Assembly: GCF_000382425.1 (NCBI RefSeq)
Contig: NZ_KB908293.1
Coordinates: forward strand, 303,585-367,584
Origin: Empedobacter brevis NBRC 14943 = ATCC 43319
GTDB lineage: Bacteria; Bacteroidota; Bacteroidia; Flavobacteriales; Weeksellaceae
Direction of reading: 5' to 3'
DNA length: 64,000 bases
In this document: piece by piece, positions 26,192 through 34,455 of the stretch
Position numbering within the stretch: the stretch's first letter is position 1
How the letters are laid out: each line of letters starts with the position of its first letter
Program-made: the position numbers and the translations under genes
The notes under the pieces: model-generated
Told to the model about the DNA's origin: nothing
Seen by the model: the letters and a program-made list of their open reading frames with translations, nothing else
Database searches by the model: none

Positions 26192-28351
26192 TTATAAATT
26201 CTTCTTGATAAAATTCGTCATCTTACGATAAAGCTGAATTCTGGTATTACCACCATATATTCCGTGATCTTTATCTGTATAAATGGCCATATCAAAATCT
26301 TTGTTTGCTTGTACCAAAGCTTCTGATAATTCGAATGTATTTTGCGGATGAACATTGTCATCTGCTGAGCCAGAAATTAATAAGAAATTACCTTTCAAAT
26401 CTCCTGCATAGTTAATTGGTGAGTTATCATCATATCCCGAAGCATTTTCTTCAGGTGTGCGCATAAAACGTTCAGTATAAACAGAATCATAATAACGCCA
26501 ATTTGTTACCGGAGCAACGGCAATCGCTGCTTTGAAGATATCATTTCCTTTAAATAATACGTTCGAAGCCATAAAACCTCCATAAGACCATCCCCAAATT
26601 CCAATACGAGATTTATCTACATAAGGTAATTTCCCAATTTCTTTTGCTGCTGCAATCTGATCTTCCACTTCATATTTACCCAATTGTAAATACGTTTGTT
26701 TTTTGAAGGCTTCTCCTTTATATCCCGTTCCACGACCATCAACACAGAAAACAATATAACCTTCTTGTGCCAACATCATGTGCCAATAATCATTTGAGTT
26801 GAAATAAGCATTGTTCACATTTTGAGAACCCGGTCCTGAATATTGATACATCAATACAGGATATTTTTTAGTTGGGTCAAAGTTTTTTGGCTTGATGACG
26901 TAAGCATTCAATTCATTGCCTGCAGCTGTTTTTAAAACAAATAATTCTTTTGTTCCGATGTTATCCGCATTTAATTTTTCCTTTAATTGAGTATTTTCTA
27001 CAATCACACCCAAATCTTTTCCAGATTTAGATTCAACTAAACTAATTGTTTTTGGCGTTGAAATTGACGAAAAAGTATTAATGAAATAGGTGAAATTCTT
27101 ACTGAAAGCAGCCGAATTCGTTCCATTATTCTTTGTCAGCATTGTGGTCTTCTTACCATCTAAGCTAACCGATGAAATCTGTCTTTCTGTAGAAATACGT
27201 TTTCCGTTGTTAGAATTTGATTGATAATAAACCGTTTTATTTGCCGGGTTATATCCATAATAATTTGTTACCTCCCAATCTCCTATCGTCACTTGATTGA
27301 TTAGTTTTCCGTTATCTGCATAGTGATAAATATGATTGTTTCCATCTCGTTCAGAGGTCCATAAGAACGAATTATCCGCTAAAAATTCTACTGTTAAATT
27401 GTCTGTTTCAATCCATGCTTTATTCGTTTCTGTAAATAATTTATTTACTTTTTTAGAGCTGATATCATAAAATGATACATCCACATTATTTTGATGACGA
27501 TTAGACGTCACAACTGTTAATAAATTCGTTTTTTTAGAAAACTTAATTTTCGGAATGTAATAATTTTGTACACCACTTAAGTCAACATTTGTCGTCGAAT
27601 TATTTTTTGTATCAAAAACATGCAGCGTCACCACTGAATTATCTTGCCCTGCTTTTGGATACTTATATCTTAGCTCTTTTGGATAAAGATTGTTATGGTA
27701 AATCGGAATATTAATTTCTTTCACCTTTGATTCGTCGAAACGTACATAAGCCAAAGAAGTTCCATCTGCATTCCAATCAAAATTTCTTACAAAGCCAAAT
27801 TCTTCTTCATATACCCAGTCATTAATTCCATTGATGATACTATTCTTTTTACCGTCAGTCGTAACTTGTGTTACTTTATTTGTTTTTAAGTCTTGAATAT
27901 AGATGTTATTCTCAAACGAAAAAGCTACTTTTGAAGCATCAGGAGAGAATAAAGGCTCTTGAATGCCTTTCCCTTCAAATACCAATACTTTAGATTTCGT
28001 CTGCGTATCGTAAACTTCAAATTTTGCAGTAAAAGAGTGACGATAAATTTGGTCAGAGTCTGTTTGCAACAAGACATAACGTTCATCAGAGCTAAATTCA
28101 TATCCTTCGAATTTTCCGGGAACTACCACTACATCCGACGATTGTCCTTTCTTTAAAGTTGACTCGTAAGAACGTTTTACCAGTCCGTCTCTTGTCAAAA
28201 TAGTATAATTTTCACCATCGTTCAATGAATTTACACCATATAAGGATGTATCACGATATTTTCCGCCGTAGATTCCTTCAAGTGTAATCTGCTGCGCATA
28301 CGAATATACACCCGTCACCAAAACAGCTAAACTTAAAATAAATTTCTTCAT
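26192..28351 (-). CDS. Dipeptidyl peptidase IV (S9B serine peptidase)
   Basis: A 719-residue exported enzyme that removes X-Pro or X-Ala dipeptides from peptide N-termini. The signal peptide is MKKFILSLAVLVTGVYSYAQ. The beta-propeller (about 25-500) contains the double-Glu region VYEEEFGF (about 180) that binds the substrate amino terminus. The alpha/beta-hydrolase domain has the nucleophile in GWSYGG (about 587), Asp in SGSADDNVHP and His in DHGIYGG. I chose ATG 28351 because the signal peptide begins there; the frame also extends 14 codons upstream. Two dipeptide/tripeptide transporters lie just downstream, matching a peptide-foraging role. Confidence 0.93.
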   Translation of the reverse strand: MKKFILSLAVLVTGVYSYAQQITLEGIYGGKYRDTSLYGVNSLNDGENYTILTRDGLVKRSYESTLKKGQSSDVVVVPGKFEGYEFSSDERYVLLQTDSDQIYRHSFTAKFEVYDTQTKSKVLVFEGKGIQEPLFSPDASKVAFSFENNIYIQDLKTNKVTQVTTDGKKNSIINGINDWVYEEEFGFVRNFDWNADGTSLAYVRFDESKVKEINIPIYHNNLYPKELRYKYPKAGQDNSVVTLHVFDTKNNSTTNVDLSGVQNYYIPKIKFSKKTNLLTVVTSNRHQNNVDVSFYDISSKKVNKLFTETNKAWIETDNLTVEFLADNSFLWTSERDGNNHIYHYADNGKLINQVTIGDWEVTNYYGYNPANKTVYYQSNSNNGKRISTERQISSVSLDGKKTTMLTKNNGTNSAAFSKNFTYFINTFSSISTPKTISLVESKSGKDLGVIVENTQLKEKLNADNIGTKELFVLKTAAGNELNAYVIKPKNFDPTKKYPVLMYQYSGPGSQNVNNAYFNSNDYWHMMLAQEGYIVFCVDGRGTGYKGEAFKKQTYLQLGKYEVEDQIAAAKEIGKLPYVDKSRIGIWGWSYGGFMASNVLFKGNDIFKAAIAVAPVTNWRYYDSVYTERFMRTPEENASGYDDNSPINYAGDLKGNFLLISGSADDNVHPQNTFELSEALVQANKDFDMAIYTDKDHGIYGGNTRIQLYRKMTNFIKKNL

Positions 28352-28380
28352 AGTTTTCTTAAAATGTGAGTTCAAACTCT

Positions 28381-28388
28381 CAAATATA
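28381..28388 (-). promoter_or_regulatory. Dipeptidyl peptidase promoter -7 element
   Basis: On the minus strand TATATTTG matches TAnnTTTG exactly, 29 bases before the chosen ATG (28351). It lies inside the longer reading frame, which supports the downstream start. Confidence 0.5.
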
Positions 28389-28540
28389 ATCAATTCTGTT
28401 TTATACTTAAAACAATTATCAGCTGATTATAATTCATCATTTTATCAAAAACATATATTATTCAATAAAAACAAGGTGAATTCATCAAACAATTGTAATA
28501 TAACTATTTAAACAATACAACTGATACTTCTTACAATATG

Positions 28541-28585
28541 TGTCCATAAATATTCAGTTTTGTCCACATTTGTCCTCTTCTGTCC
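28541..28585 (+). repeat. Helically phased TGTCC direct repeats
   Basis: TGTCC begins at 28541, 28561, 28571 and 28581, with a degenerate TATTC at 28551, giving a strict 10-base period over 45 bases. The spacing places all copies on one face of the helix, as in arrays of transcription-factor sites. No protein or target promoter can be named. Confidence 0.5.
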
Positions 28586-28723
28586 TTAAAATTTTTGTAA
28601 ATAAATAGATTAAAAAAATTCAACCTCCTCTATAGACCTTTGTTTATATAGGTTTCCATGCTGATCGAAGAACAATCAAAGAAAACACAAATAAACCCTG
28701 AAAAAATTTATAAAAAAATAAAA

Positions 28724-28834
28724 ACGTTGTAGTAAAAAATCAGCATCCAATTTTAAACTAAATCAATATGAAAGAGAAATAATTTTGTCTGATATGAATA
28801 TCTATATTTAACTCAAAAATGTTATCTACAACGT
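28724..28834. repeat. Widely spaced 9-bp inverted repeat
   Basis: The 9-mer ACGTTGTAG at 28724-28732 recurs inverted at 28826-28834, flanked by A and T runs on the outer sides. It may be chance, or the ends of a lost small element. No target-site duplication is visible. Confidence 0.25.
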
Positions 28835-28985
28835 GTTTTTTTACTTAAATACGTTATTCAAAGCGGTACTTGCTTAAATTCAATACTTTAAATTAAAATT
28901 CATTGGTAGATAGTAACAATTATCTTAAGTAGCTTTTTTTAGAGAATAAATAATATTTAATTAGAGACAACCTATCCGTTAAGAC

Positions 28986-29033
28986 ATCTAAAACCATAAT
29001 ATTGTTTAATATAGCAATATTAAGGTTTTAGAT
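28986..29033. repeat. Near-perfect 19-bp inverted repeat (hairpin)
   Basis: The arms 28986-29004 and 29015-29033 match at 18 of 19 positions around a 10-base loop. There is no T-tract on either side, so it is not an ordinary terminator. It could be a protein-binding palindrome, an RNA hairpin or a relic of a mobile element. Confidence 0.6.
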
Positions 29034-29240
29034 CGAATAGCTTATTTTATTAAATTAATACCTCTTTTATCTTTTTTAATATTTATTTTTTTTCTTTTAA
29101 TATTTATTGATTAATATTGAATCTTATATTCATCTTTTAACAAAAAAACAATATTAAATGAAAAAAACGAGCATATAAATAGATATCATAGTAAATATTC
29201 TGCTGATGTTATTTTAAAATACTACAGCTCTAGAAGTAAA

Positions 29241-29480
29241 ATGCCTGTGATAGCTTCTCCTTATATAAGCATAGGTTTAACAAAAAATAAATTCAAACCA
29301 GGAAGACCAAATGTTTTACTCTCATCTGAAAATATTATTAAACAAAATACATTATTTCAAACGGCTACTTTAATAGAAAAACAAACTATTTTAAGAGAAA
29401 GCACATCAAAATCAGGTAGTTATTTCATTGAATACAAGTTAATACCTGATGATAAATTTAATTATATCCCTTTAAATTAA
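29241..29480 (+). CDS. Small hypothetical protein, possibly the tail of a frameshifted gene
   Basis: A 79-residue frame with no recognised domain or signal peptide. The open frame extends upstream to 29121 without a start codon. An ATG at 29158 followed by seven A residues reads MKKTSI and stops. One extra A would join that start to this frame and give a 107-residue protein. The gene may therefore be a pseudogene, a slippage-dependent gene, or simply start at 29241. The lipoprotein gene begins 2 bases after its stop, so they are probably co-transcribed. Confidence 0.45.
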   Translation: MPVIASPYISIGLTKNKFKPGRPNVLLSSENIIKQNTLFQTATLIEKQTILRESTSKSGSYFIEYKLIPDDKFNYIPLN

Positions 29481-29482
29481 TT

Positions 29483-30070
29483 ATGAGAAAGTTATTATTA
29501 ATACTTAGTTTATTCATTATCTTTTCGTGCAATAATGATGACGATTCAGCACCAATAAACCCAAATCCTGAACCTAATAAGGAAGAATTTTATAAATTCT
29601 CTACTAATTATACAATCCTTGATCAAAAGTATTATAAAGGTCCTGGTGGAAACGAATATGCACTGGAGGCTGATGCTTTTTTCAAAAAACAATGGTCTTT
29701 TTATAATGATCCATCTATAAAAACCATTCAGCTAAAAAAAGATTCAGTTATTATTAACGAGAATCTTTCTATTCAAAAATATAAGTTTACAAAAGATGGA
29801 AATAATATTCTGATAGAAGAAGGTGGTAAAAAAATTATTTTAGGTTCTGTAGATCAAATAAATAAATCCCTAAGTGTATACAAAAATTATCAAACATCCT
29901 TAATTATTAAGAATAAAGAAACCAACGAAACTTTATATAATAAGGGAAGTAAATATGGGAAGATTACATATAATGATATTTTTCCCTCAGTAGTATCATC
30001 TCCAAAACAGTTAACATCTAAAAATGAATTTGTTTTTTGGAGTAATATTGAATACACTTTCAATCAATAA
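29483..30070 (+). CDS. Lipoprotein of unknown function
   Basis: A 195-residue lipoprotein with lipobox IFSC (Cys near residue 16) followed by NNDDDS, an acidic stretch like the Bacteroidota surface-export signal, and a Pro/Asn linker. The mature domain is polar and beta-rich, with no recognised family. It follows the small ORF by 2 bases and is closed by a terminator at 30113. The pair lies in an AT-rich, repeat-bearing stretch, so recent acquisition is possible, but nothing in the sequence proves it. Confidence 0.75.
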   Translation: MRKLLLILSLFIIFSCNNDDDSAPINPNPEPNKEEFYKFSTNYTILDQKYYKGPGGNEYALEADAFFKKQWSFYNDPSIKTIQLKKDSVIINENLSIQKYKFTKDGNNILIEEGGKKIILGSVDQINKSLSVYKNYQTSLIIKNKETNETLYNKGSKYGKITYNDIFPSVVSSPKQLTSKNEFVFWSNIEYTFNQ

Positions 30071-30112
30071 TCTATTAGAAAAAAAAACTATAACACCTTT
30101 TATGTAATATAC

Positions 30113-30136
30113 AAACCTCCAATTGGAGGTTTTTTT
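30113..30136 (+). terminator. Intrinsic terminator after the lipoprotein
   Basis: Stem of 8 bp (30113-30120 with 30125-30132), 4-base loop, seven T residues. The right arm can also pair with a second complementary arm at 30143-30152, so two mutually exclusive hairpins are possible. Confidence 0.75.
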
Positions 30137-30407
30137 ATGATTAAAAAACCTCTATTTTAGACATGATTAGTTTTTTTGTAATCTTCTAACCTATTTTATT
30201 TTTTTATAAATTATTACAATACAATTCTTTTCTCAAAGAAAGGTCGAAAAAAACTAATCGTAAGAAGAGGTAATTGGTACACAAAAAAGGTAATAATGCA
30301 ATTAATAGCACCCTATTCATTGTATTTAGATAAATCTATTGTTCTACTAAATCGTTAAAAATTAATCAAAAAACAGAAGAAGTATCTTAAAACATTCAAA
30401 ACGTTTG

Positions 30408-30415
30408 TACTTTTG
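30408..30415 (+). promoter_or_regulatory. HMG-CoA reductase promoter -7 element
   Basis: TACTTTTG matches TAnnTTTG exactly, 20 bases before the ATG at 30436. The rest of the preceding stretch (30153-30407) is AT-rich and I see no gene in it. Confidence 0.5.
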
Positions 30416-30435
30416 TCTTATAAAAAATATCCAAT

Positions 30436-31791
30436 ATGAAGCATCAAGCAGTAGAAGGTTTTTCGAAATTGTCGAAAGAAGGAAAAATTGAATGGGTCGT
30501 AAACGAATATTTGAATGGCGATGATTCTGCCATCAAAATATTAAAACAATATTGGAACGACGATGCAGAGTTGCAAAAACTGCACGACGAATTTTCAGAA
30601 AATACAATTTCTAATTTCTATATGCCGTTTGGCTTAGCTCCAAATTTTTTGATCAACAACGAATTGTACGCCATTCCAATGGCTGTTGAAGAATCTTCTG
30701 TTGTTGCGGCCGCTTCTAAAGCTGCTAAATTTTGGCAAACTCGTGGAGGATTCAAAACAACGATTCTATCCACAACAAAACTTGGTCACGTGCATTTTAT
30801 GTACGAAGGTGACAAAGAAAAGTTGAAAACAGCGTTTGATTCAACAATTAAAAACCAATTGATTGAAACAACAAATGACATCACAAAAAATATGCGAGCT
30901 CGTGGTGGTGGTATTTTAAATCTAGAATTAATCGATAAAACGGCTGATTTGGATCACTATTTCCAAATCAAAGCTTCTTTCGAAACAATGGATTCGATGG
31001 GAGCCAACTTCATCAACTCTTGTTTAGAACAATTTGCAAAAACTTTAAAAGCTGCAATCGAAACTGATACAAATTTTACAGATCCGGAAAAAGATTCTGT
31101 TCAAATTGTGATGTGTATTTTATCCAATTATACACCGGATTGTATTGTTCGCGCTGAAGTTTCATGTCCTATAGAACAACTGGCAGAAGGAAATGTAACG
31201 TCAGCGGAATTTATAGAGAAATTTTCTCGTGCTGTTCGCATCGCTGAAATAGAGCCTTACCGTGCAACCACACATAATAAAGGAATTATGAATGGTATTG
31301 ATGCTGTTGTAATTGCAACAGGAAACGATTTTCGTGCTGTTGAAGCTTGTGCACACACTTATGCCGCAAAAGATGGTCAGTATTCATCGTTAACCCATTG
31401 CGAAGTAAAAGATGGTATTTTCCGTTTCTGGATTGATTTACCTACTGCACTTGGAACAATTGGCGGTTTAACGGCTTTACATCCATTGGTAAAATTAGCA
31501 TTAGGAATTCTTGGAAAACCAAATGCAAAAGAATTGATGGGATTTGTTGCTGTAGCAGGATTAGCTCAGAACTTTGGAGCTTTACGTTCTTTGGTTACAA
31601 CAGGAATTCAGAAAGGTCATATGAAAATGCACTTGATGAATATCTTGAATCAATTGGAAGCGACGGAAGAAGAGAAAAAATATTTTGTCAATTATTTCAA
31701 AGATAAAACCGTTTCACATCACAATGTAATCGAAGAATTTTGCAAAGTACGTGGTGTAAAGAATGTAGAAGAAATCAAAAAAGAGAAATAA
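30436..31791 (+). CDS. mvaA: Hydroxymethylglutaryl-CoA reductase, class II (degradative type)
   Basis: A 451-residue soluble enzyme interconverting HMG-CoA and mevalonate. Class II features are the N-terminal MPFGLAPNFLI (about 62), the catalytic Glu region AVEESSVVAAASKAA (about 82), MDSMGANFINSC (about 191), NKGIMNGIDAV (about 285) with a Lys, ATGNDFRAVEA (about 297), and the flexible C-terminal flap with catalytic His in GHMKMH (about 394). No membrane helices are present. Family names call it degradative, but in Bacteroidota it may serve mevalonate synthesis; no other mevalonate-pathway gene is in the window. Confidence 0.93.
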   Translation: MKHQAVEGFSKLSKEGKIEWVVNEYLNGDDSAIKILKQYWNDDAELQKLHDEFSENTISNFYMPFGLAPNFLINNELYAIPMAVEESSVVAAASKAAKFWQTRGGFKTTILSTTKLGHVHFMYEGDKEKLKTAFDSTIKNQLIETTNDITKNMRARGGGILNLELIDKTADLDHYFQIKASFETMDSMGANFINSCLEQFAKTLKAAIETDTNFTDPEKDSVQIVMCILSNYTPDCIVRAEVSCPIEQLAEGNVTSAEFIEKFSRAVRIAEIEPYRATTHNKGIMNGIDAVVIATGNDFRAVEACAHTYAAKDGQYSSLTHCEVKDGIFRFWIDLPTALGTIGGLTALHPLVKLALGILGKPNAKELMGFVAVAGLAQNFGALRSLVTTGIQKGHMKMHLMNILNQLEATEEEKKYFVNYFKDKTVSHHNVIEEFCKVRGVKNVEEIKKEK

Positions 31792-31922
31792 ATCTTTTGT
31801 AACAATCCAACTGAATTCAGAATTCATCCATTTATAAAAGAAGTTAGCACAACGAGATTCTGAACAATTGAAATAATTGATTGCGTTAGAATCTTTGTCG
31901 TAAAAGAAGGAGAAGTAGAAAA

Positions 31923-32420
31923 ATGGGAGATCATTTCTTAGAAGAATATTTTGCAAAAGCAAAGCAAAAGCAGCAAGAGCATAAAAAGTTTTTGGATAAG
32001 TTAAAGAAAAAACCACCCAAAAATCTGGATCAGAAAATGGAAGAAATTCATGAAGATGTGTTCAATCGTGTGGATTGTCTTTCATGTGCAAATTGCTGCA
32101 AAACAACCGGTCCTCTTTTTACACAAAAAGACATTGAGCGATTGGCGCATGTTTTTCGCATAAAACCAAGTCAGTTTATCGATAAATATTTGCGCATTGA
32201 CGAGGACAATGATTATGTTTTACAGCAATTACCTTGTCCGTTTTTAGACAACGAAAACTATTGTTTAGTGTACGAAGATCGCCCGAAGGCATGTCGTGAA
32301 TACCCGCATACAGATCGGAAAAAGTTTTATCAAATCAATCATTTAACCTTAAAAAATACATTGATTTGTCCGGCAACTTATGAAGTTGTGGAACAAATGC
32401 AGAAAGAAATAAAAATATAA
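31923..32420 (+). CDS. YkgJ-family cysteine cluster protein
   Basis: A 165-residue protein with the CxxCxxCC pattern CLSCANCC (about residues 53-60) and further cysteines in QLPCPF, NYCLVYEDRP, KACREYP and LICPA, the layout of the YkgJ/UPF0153 family. These cysteines are thought to hold a zinc or iron-sulfur centre; the biochemical role is unknown. It lies 131 bases after the HMG-CoA reductase gene, and the next gene starts at the base after its stop, showing tight coupling. Confidence 0.88.
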   Translation: MGDHFLEEYFAKAKQKQQEHKKFLDKLKKKPPKNLDQKMEEIHEDVFNRVDCLSCANCCKTTGPLFTQKDIERLAHVFRIKPSQFIDKYLRIDEDNDYVLQQLPCPFLDNENYCLVYEDRPKACREYPHTDRKKFYQINHLTLKNTLICPATYEVVEQMQKEIKI

Positions 32421-32708
32421 ATGGATACACTTTTAAAAATAATTGCATTTATCATGTTGATTTTTCCAACTATTTATCAAGGAATTGCTGGTTTTAGAAC
32501 AAAAGATTCCACTGTCGTTAAAAAGATTGCGTGGCGCGCTGTTATCATGCAGGTAATGGGAACTCTGCTCGCTTATTTTATTTTTATTAAAATCGGGCAA
32601 GACAAACAGGTTGCCATTTATGTTGGCTTTATGTTTTTTACATCACTTGCAATTTTAGTTTTGATACAAAATATTCTAATTTATTTAAAAAACAATAGTA
32701 ATAACTAA
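32421..32708 (+). CDS. Small membrane protein
   Basis: A 95-residue protein with three hydrophobic segments (about 4-24, 40-58 and 64-88) and short polar ends. No family is recognised. It starts directly after the YkgJ stop codon and is followed by a terminator, so it is translated with that gene. The function is unknown. Confidence 0.75.
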   Translation: MDTLLKIIAFIMLIFPTIYQGIAGFRTKDSTVVKKIAWRAVIMQVMGTLLAYFIFIKIGQDKQVAIYVGFMFFTSLAILVLIQNILIYLKNNSNN

Positions 32709-32737
32709 AAAAAGCCGCTTATTGAGCGGCCTTTTTT
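32707..32737 (+). terminator. Intrinsic terminator
   Basis: GCCGCT/AGCGGC stem (32714-32719 with 32725-32730), with an A-tract on the left and six T residues on the right. It overlaps the final base pair of the small membrane protein gene. Confidence 0.75.
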
Positions 32738-32790
32738 ATAACAGATTTTTGATAAAAATATTAAATTTACTATTATTCTAGCCAAATTCA

Positions 32791-33240
32791 TTAAGCCAAT
32801 AAATTGACATATTGTTCTGCTTTTTCAGTCAATTTTGATTTGACCTTATCGTAATTTGAATCAAAGAAACTGCGTAATCTAAATTTTGATTTTTTGGTTT
32901 GTATCGTTAAGATTTGGTTTCGATTGAGGCGCAAAATATCTTCTTCTTCGTACAAATAATAAATCGCCCGATAAGGAATTTCGTCTTTCTTGAAAATTGT
33001 TCGAATTTCAAAGGTTTCTTCTTTTAATGTAAATAAGGTCAAATTAAATGTCAAATCGTATAAAATTGACATCGATGCAAGTAAGGAAATCATGAAAATA
33101 CCTATTTGCAGGAAAGGTTCTTTGATCCAAAAACTTCCTCCAAACCAAAATGTTTTCACAAACATAAAGTTCATCACCATTAAACATAGAAAAATGACAG
33201 TAGGAATAAGGGTTTGCCAACTAAGTTTCGATTTTACCAT
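32791..33240 (-). CDS. Two-helix membrane protein with a cytoplasmic PH-like tail
   Basis: A 149-residue protein with two hydrophobic helices (about 9-30 and 43-65). A polar beta-rich C-terminal half (about 70-145) ends in a helix and resembles small bacterial PH-like domain proteins. The TIFKKDEIPYRAIYYLYEEED and RNQILTIQTKKS stretches fit alternating strands. No enzyme motif is seen. It is convergent with the YkgJ group and has no clear operon partner. The PH-like suggestion is tentative. Confidence 0.65.
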   Translation of the reverse strand: MVKSKLSWQTLIPTVIFLCLMVMNFMFVKTFWFGGSFWIKEPFLQIGIFMISLLASMSILYDLTFNLTLFTLKEETFEIRTIFKKDEIPYRAIYYLYEEEDILRLNRNQILTIQTKKSKFRLRSFFDSNYDKVKSKLTEKAEQYVNLLA

Positions 33241-33305
33241 TGTTTTTTTGGTTTTTACTAATTTACACTTTTTTGAGATTTGATCTAGAAAATTTTTCTA
33301 CTAAT

Positions 33306-33331
33306 AAAAAACCCCAGAAAAATCCGGGGTT
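33306..33331 (-). terminator. Intrinsic terminator of sigma module B
   Basis: AACCCC/GGGGTT stem (33310-33315 with 33326-33331), extended inward by wobble pairs. On the minus strand it is followed by a T-rich run. It ends the sigma/anti-sigma/barrel transcript. Confidence 0.65.
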
Positions 33332-33392
33332 GATTATATTAAAAATGTGATGTTATAAAATTTCAATGATAAAACTATGATTGAGATATAGA

Positions 33393-34430
33393 TTATAATC
33401 CAAGATTTATGCCAAATTGAATCATTTTGCGATTATCAAACGTATTATCTTTAAAATACGTATTAAAATCCTTTCGGACAAATACATCTATCAATCCTAA
33501 ACCTATCGTAACTTCAGCACCATAAATAAAATTATTCACATTATAGTTTCCGCGTTGTTTATTACGAACTCCGTCTCCTTTGTAAATATTATTTGAAGAT
33601 AATAATGTCCCTCCATATACATAAGCTGCGATATAATGTTTTGCTTGTGGGCGATAAGCAAAATCTTCTGTTATATTTTTCACCTTAGAGAAATTGTATT
33701 TAAACCCAACCGGAACCATAAAGTAAGCCGAACGCAACTTCGATTTATCCAATGATTTTTCACTTTTTATGACGCCTATGTTCCCGTTTTCATCCCGATT
33801 AAAACGCATATCATCATCTAAACGATAAGTTCTCCATGAAAACAAAGCTCCTGTTAAGAAATTTAAAGGACTTGTCAACGACAATTGCCTTTCATAGATC
33901 ATCCCGGCAGTAAGGTTACTCGAAAATTTTTCATGCTGATTCAATTCTTCGTTTTTTTTCCCTGTAAACGCCATGTAACCGAATGATCCATATCCGTTGA
34001 TTTGATTAACAATTCTGTAACGCTTTGTCACATCTTGTTTTGTTTTTGGCGTTACCGGATCTCCATTCATAATAGAAAAAGCAACCTGTTGTTTGATGAT
34101 GTCATCAAGATTAAAATTTACTTCCTGAATTCGATCATTTATCGTTTCTGAATACACATTTGCAATTTCTTCTTTCCTAGCAGTTGCTTCTGAAGCCGTT
34201 AATTTTCCCTCTGCCAATTCTTTATCAACCGCTATAATCTTCTTCTCCATTGCTCCTTTTTCTTCTTGAACAATTTGACGAATTACCAAAGTGAATTCGC
34301 TGATGCGATCCCGAACAATCGGACTGATCTTTTCATCGTTTTTATCATTCAAATCAAATGTAAATTTTTGAGCGTATAGAGATGTAGCGGACAGACATAC
34401 TAATCCTGCCACGATAAGTTTTTTTATCAT
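33393..34430 (-). CDS. Outer-membrane beta-barrel protein with periplasmic coiled coil (module B)
   Basis: A 345-residue protein with a signal peptide ending SLYAQ near residue 21. A highly charged helical segment at about 40-120, rich in Glu and Lys, is a likely coiled coil. About 135-345 is a beta-rich region with alternating hydrophobic and aromatic residues, ending in QFGINLGL, like an outer-membrane barrel. It follows the putative anti-sigma gene by 25 bases and corresponds to the C-terminal half of the fused protein at 18078-19436. Signal reception at the outer membrane is an inference from this arrangement. Confidence 0.72.
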   Translation of the reverse strand: MIKKLIVAGLVCLSATSLYAQKFTFDLNDKNDEKISPIVRDRISEFTLVIRQIVQEEKGAMEKKIIAVDKELAEGKLTASEATARKEEIANVYSETINDRIQEVNFNLDDIIKQQVAFSIMNGDPVTPKTKQDVTKRYRIVNQINGYGSFGYMAFTGKKNEELNQHEKFSSNLTAGMIYERQLSLTSPLNFLTGALFSWRTYRLDDDMRFNRDENGNIGVIKSEKSLDKSKLRSAYFMVPVGFKYNFSKVKNITEDFAYRPQAKHYIAAYVYGGTLLSSNNIYKGDGVRNKQRGNYNVNNFIYGAEVTIGLGLIDVFVRKDFNTYFKDNTFDNRKMIQFGINLGL

Positions 34431-34455
34431 AATCTTATTTTTAATAGATGGGGTA

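Larger units (their letters stand above)
28394..29157. other. AT-rich intergenic region without a clear gene
   Basis: About 760 bases with no credible ORF on either strand. It holds phased TGTCC repeats (28541-28585), a 9-bp inverted repeat with arms 93 bases apart (28724-28834), a TAATTTTG -7-like element on the plus strand (28780-28787), a near-perfect 19-bp inverted repeat (28986-29033), and low-complexity TTTTAATATTTATT copies near 29071-29110. The density of repeats and lack of genes suggest a regulatory or formerly mobile segment. Confidence 0.5.

Noticed and set aside
28352..28393. Fourteen-codon extension of the dipeptidyl peptidase
   Set aside because: A standard signal peptide starts at ATG 28351 and an exact -7 element lies inside the extension.
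28541..28585. CRISPR-like array
   Set aside because: Repeat units are only 5 bases with 5-base spacers; no CRISPR-length repeats or cas genes are present.
28724..28834. Insertion-sequence or MITE remnant
   Set aside because: The inverted arms are only 9 bp, with no target duplication and no transposase fragment; kept only as a low-confidence repeat.
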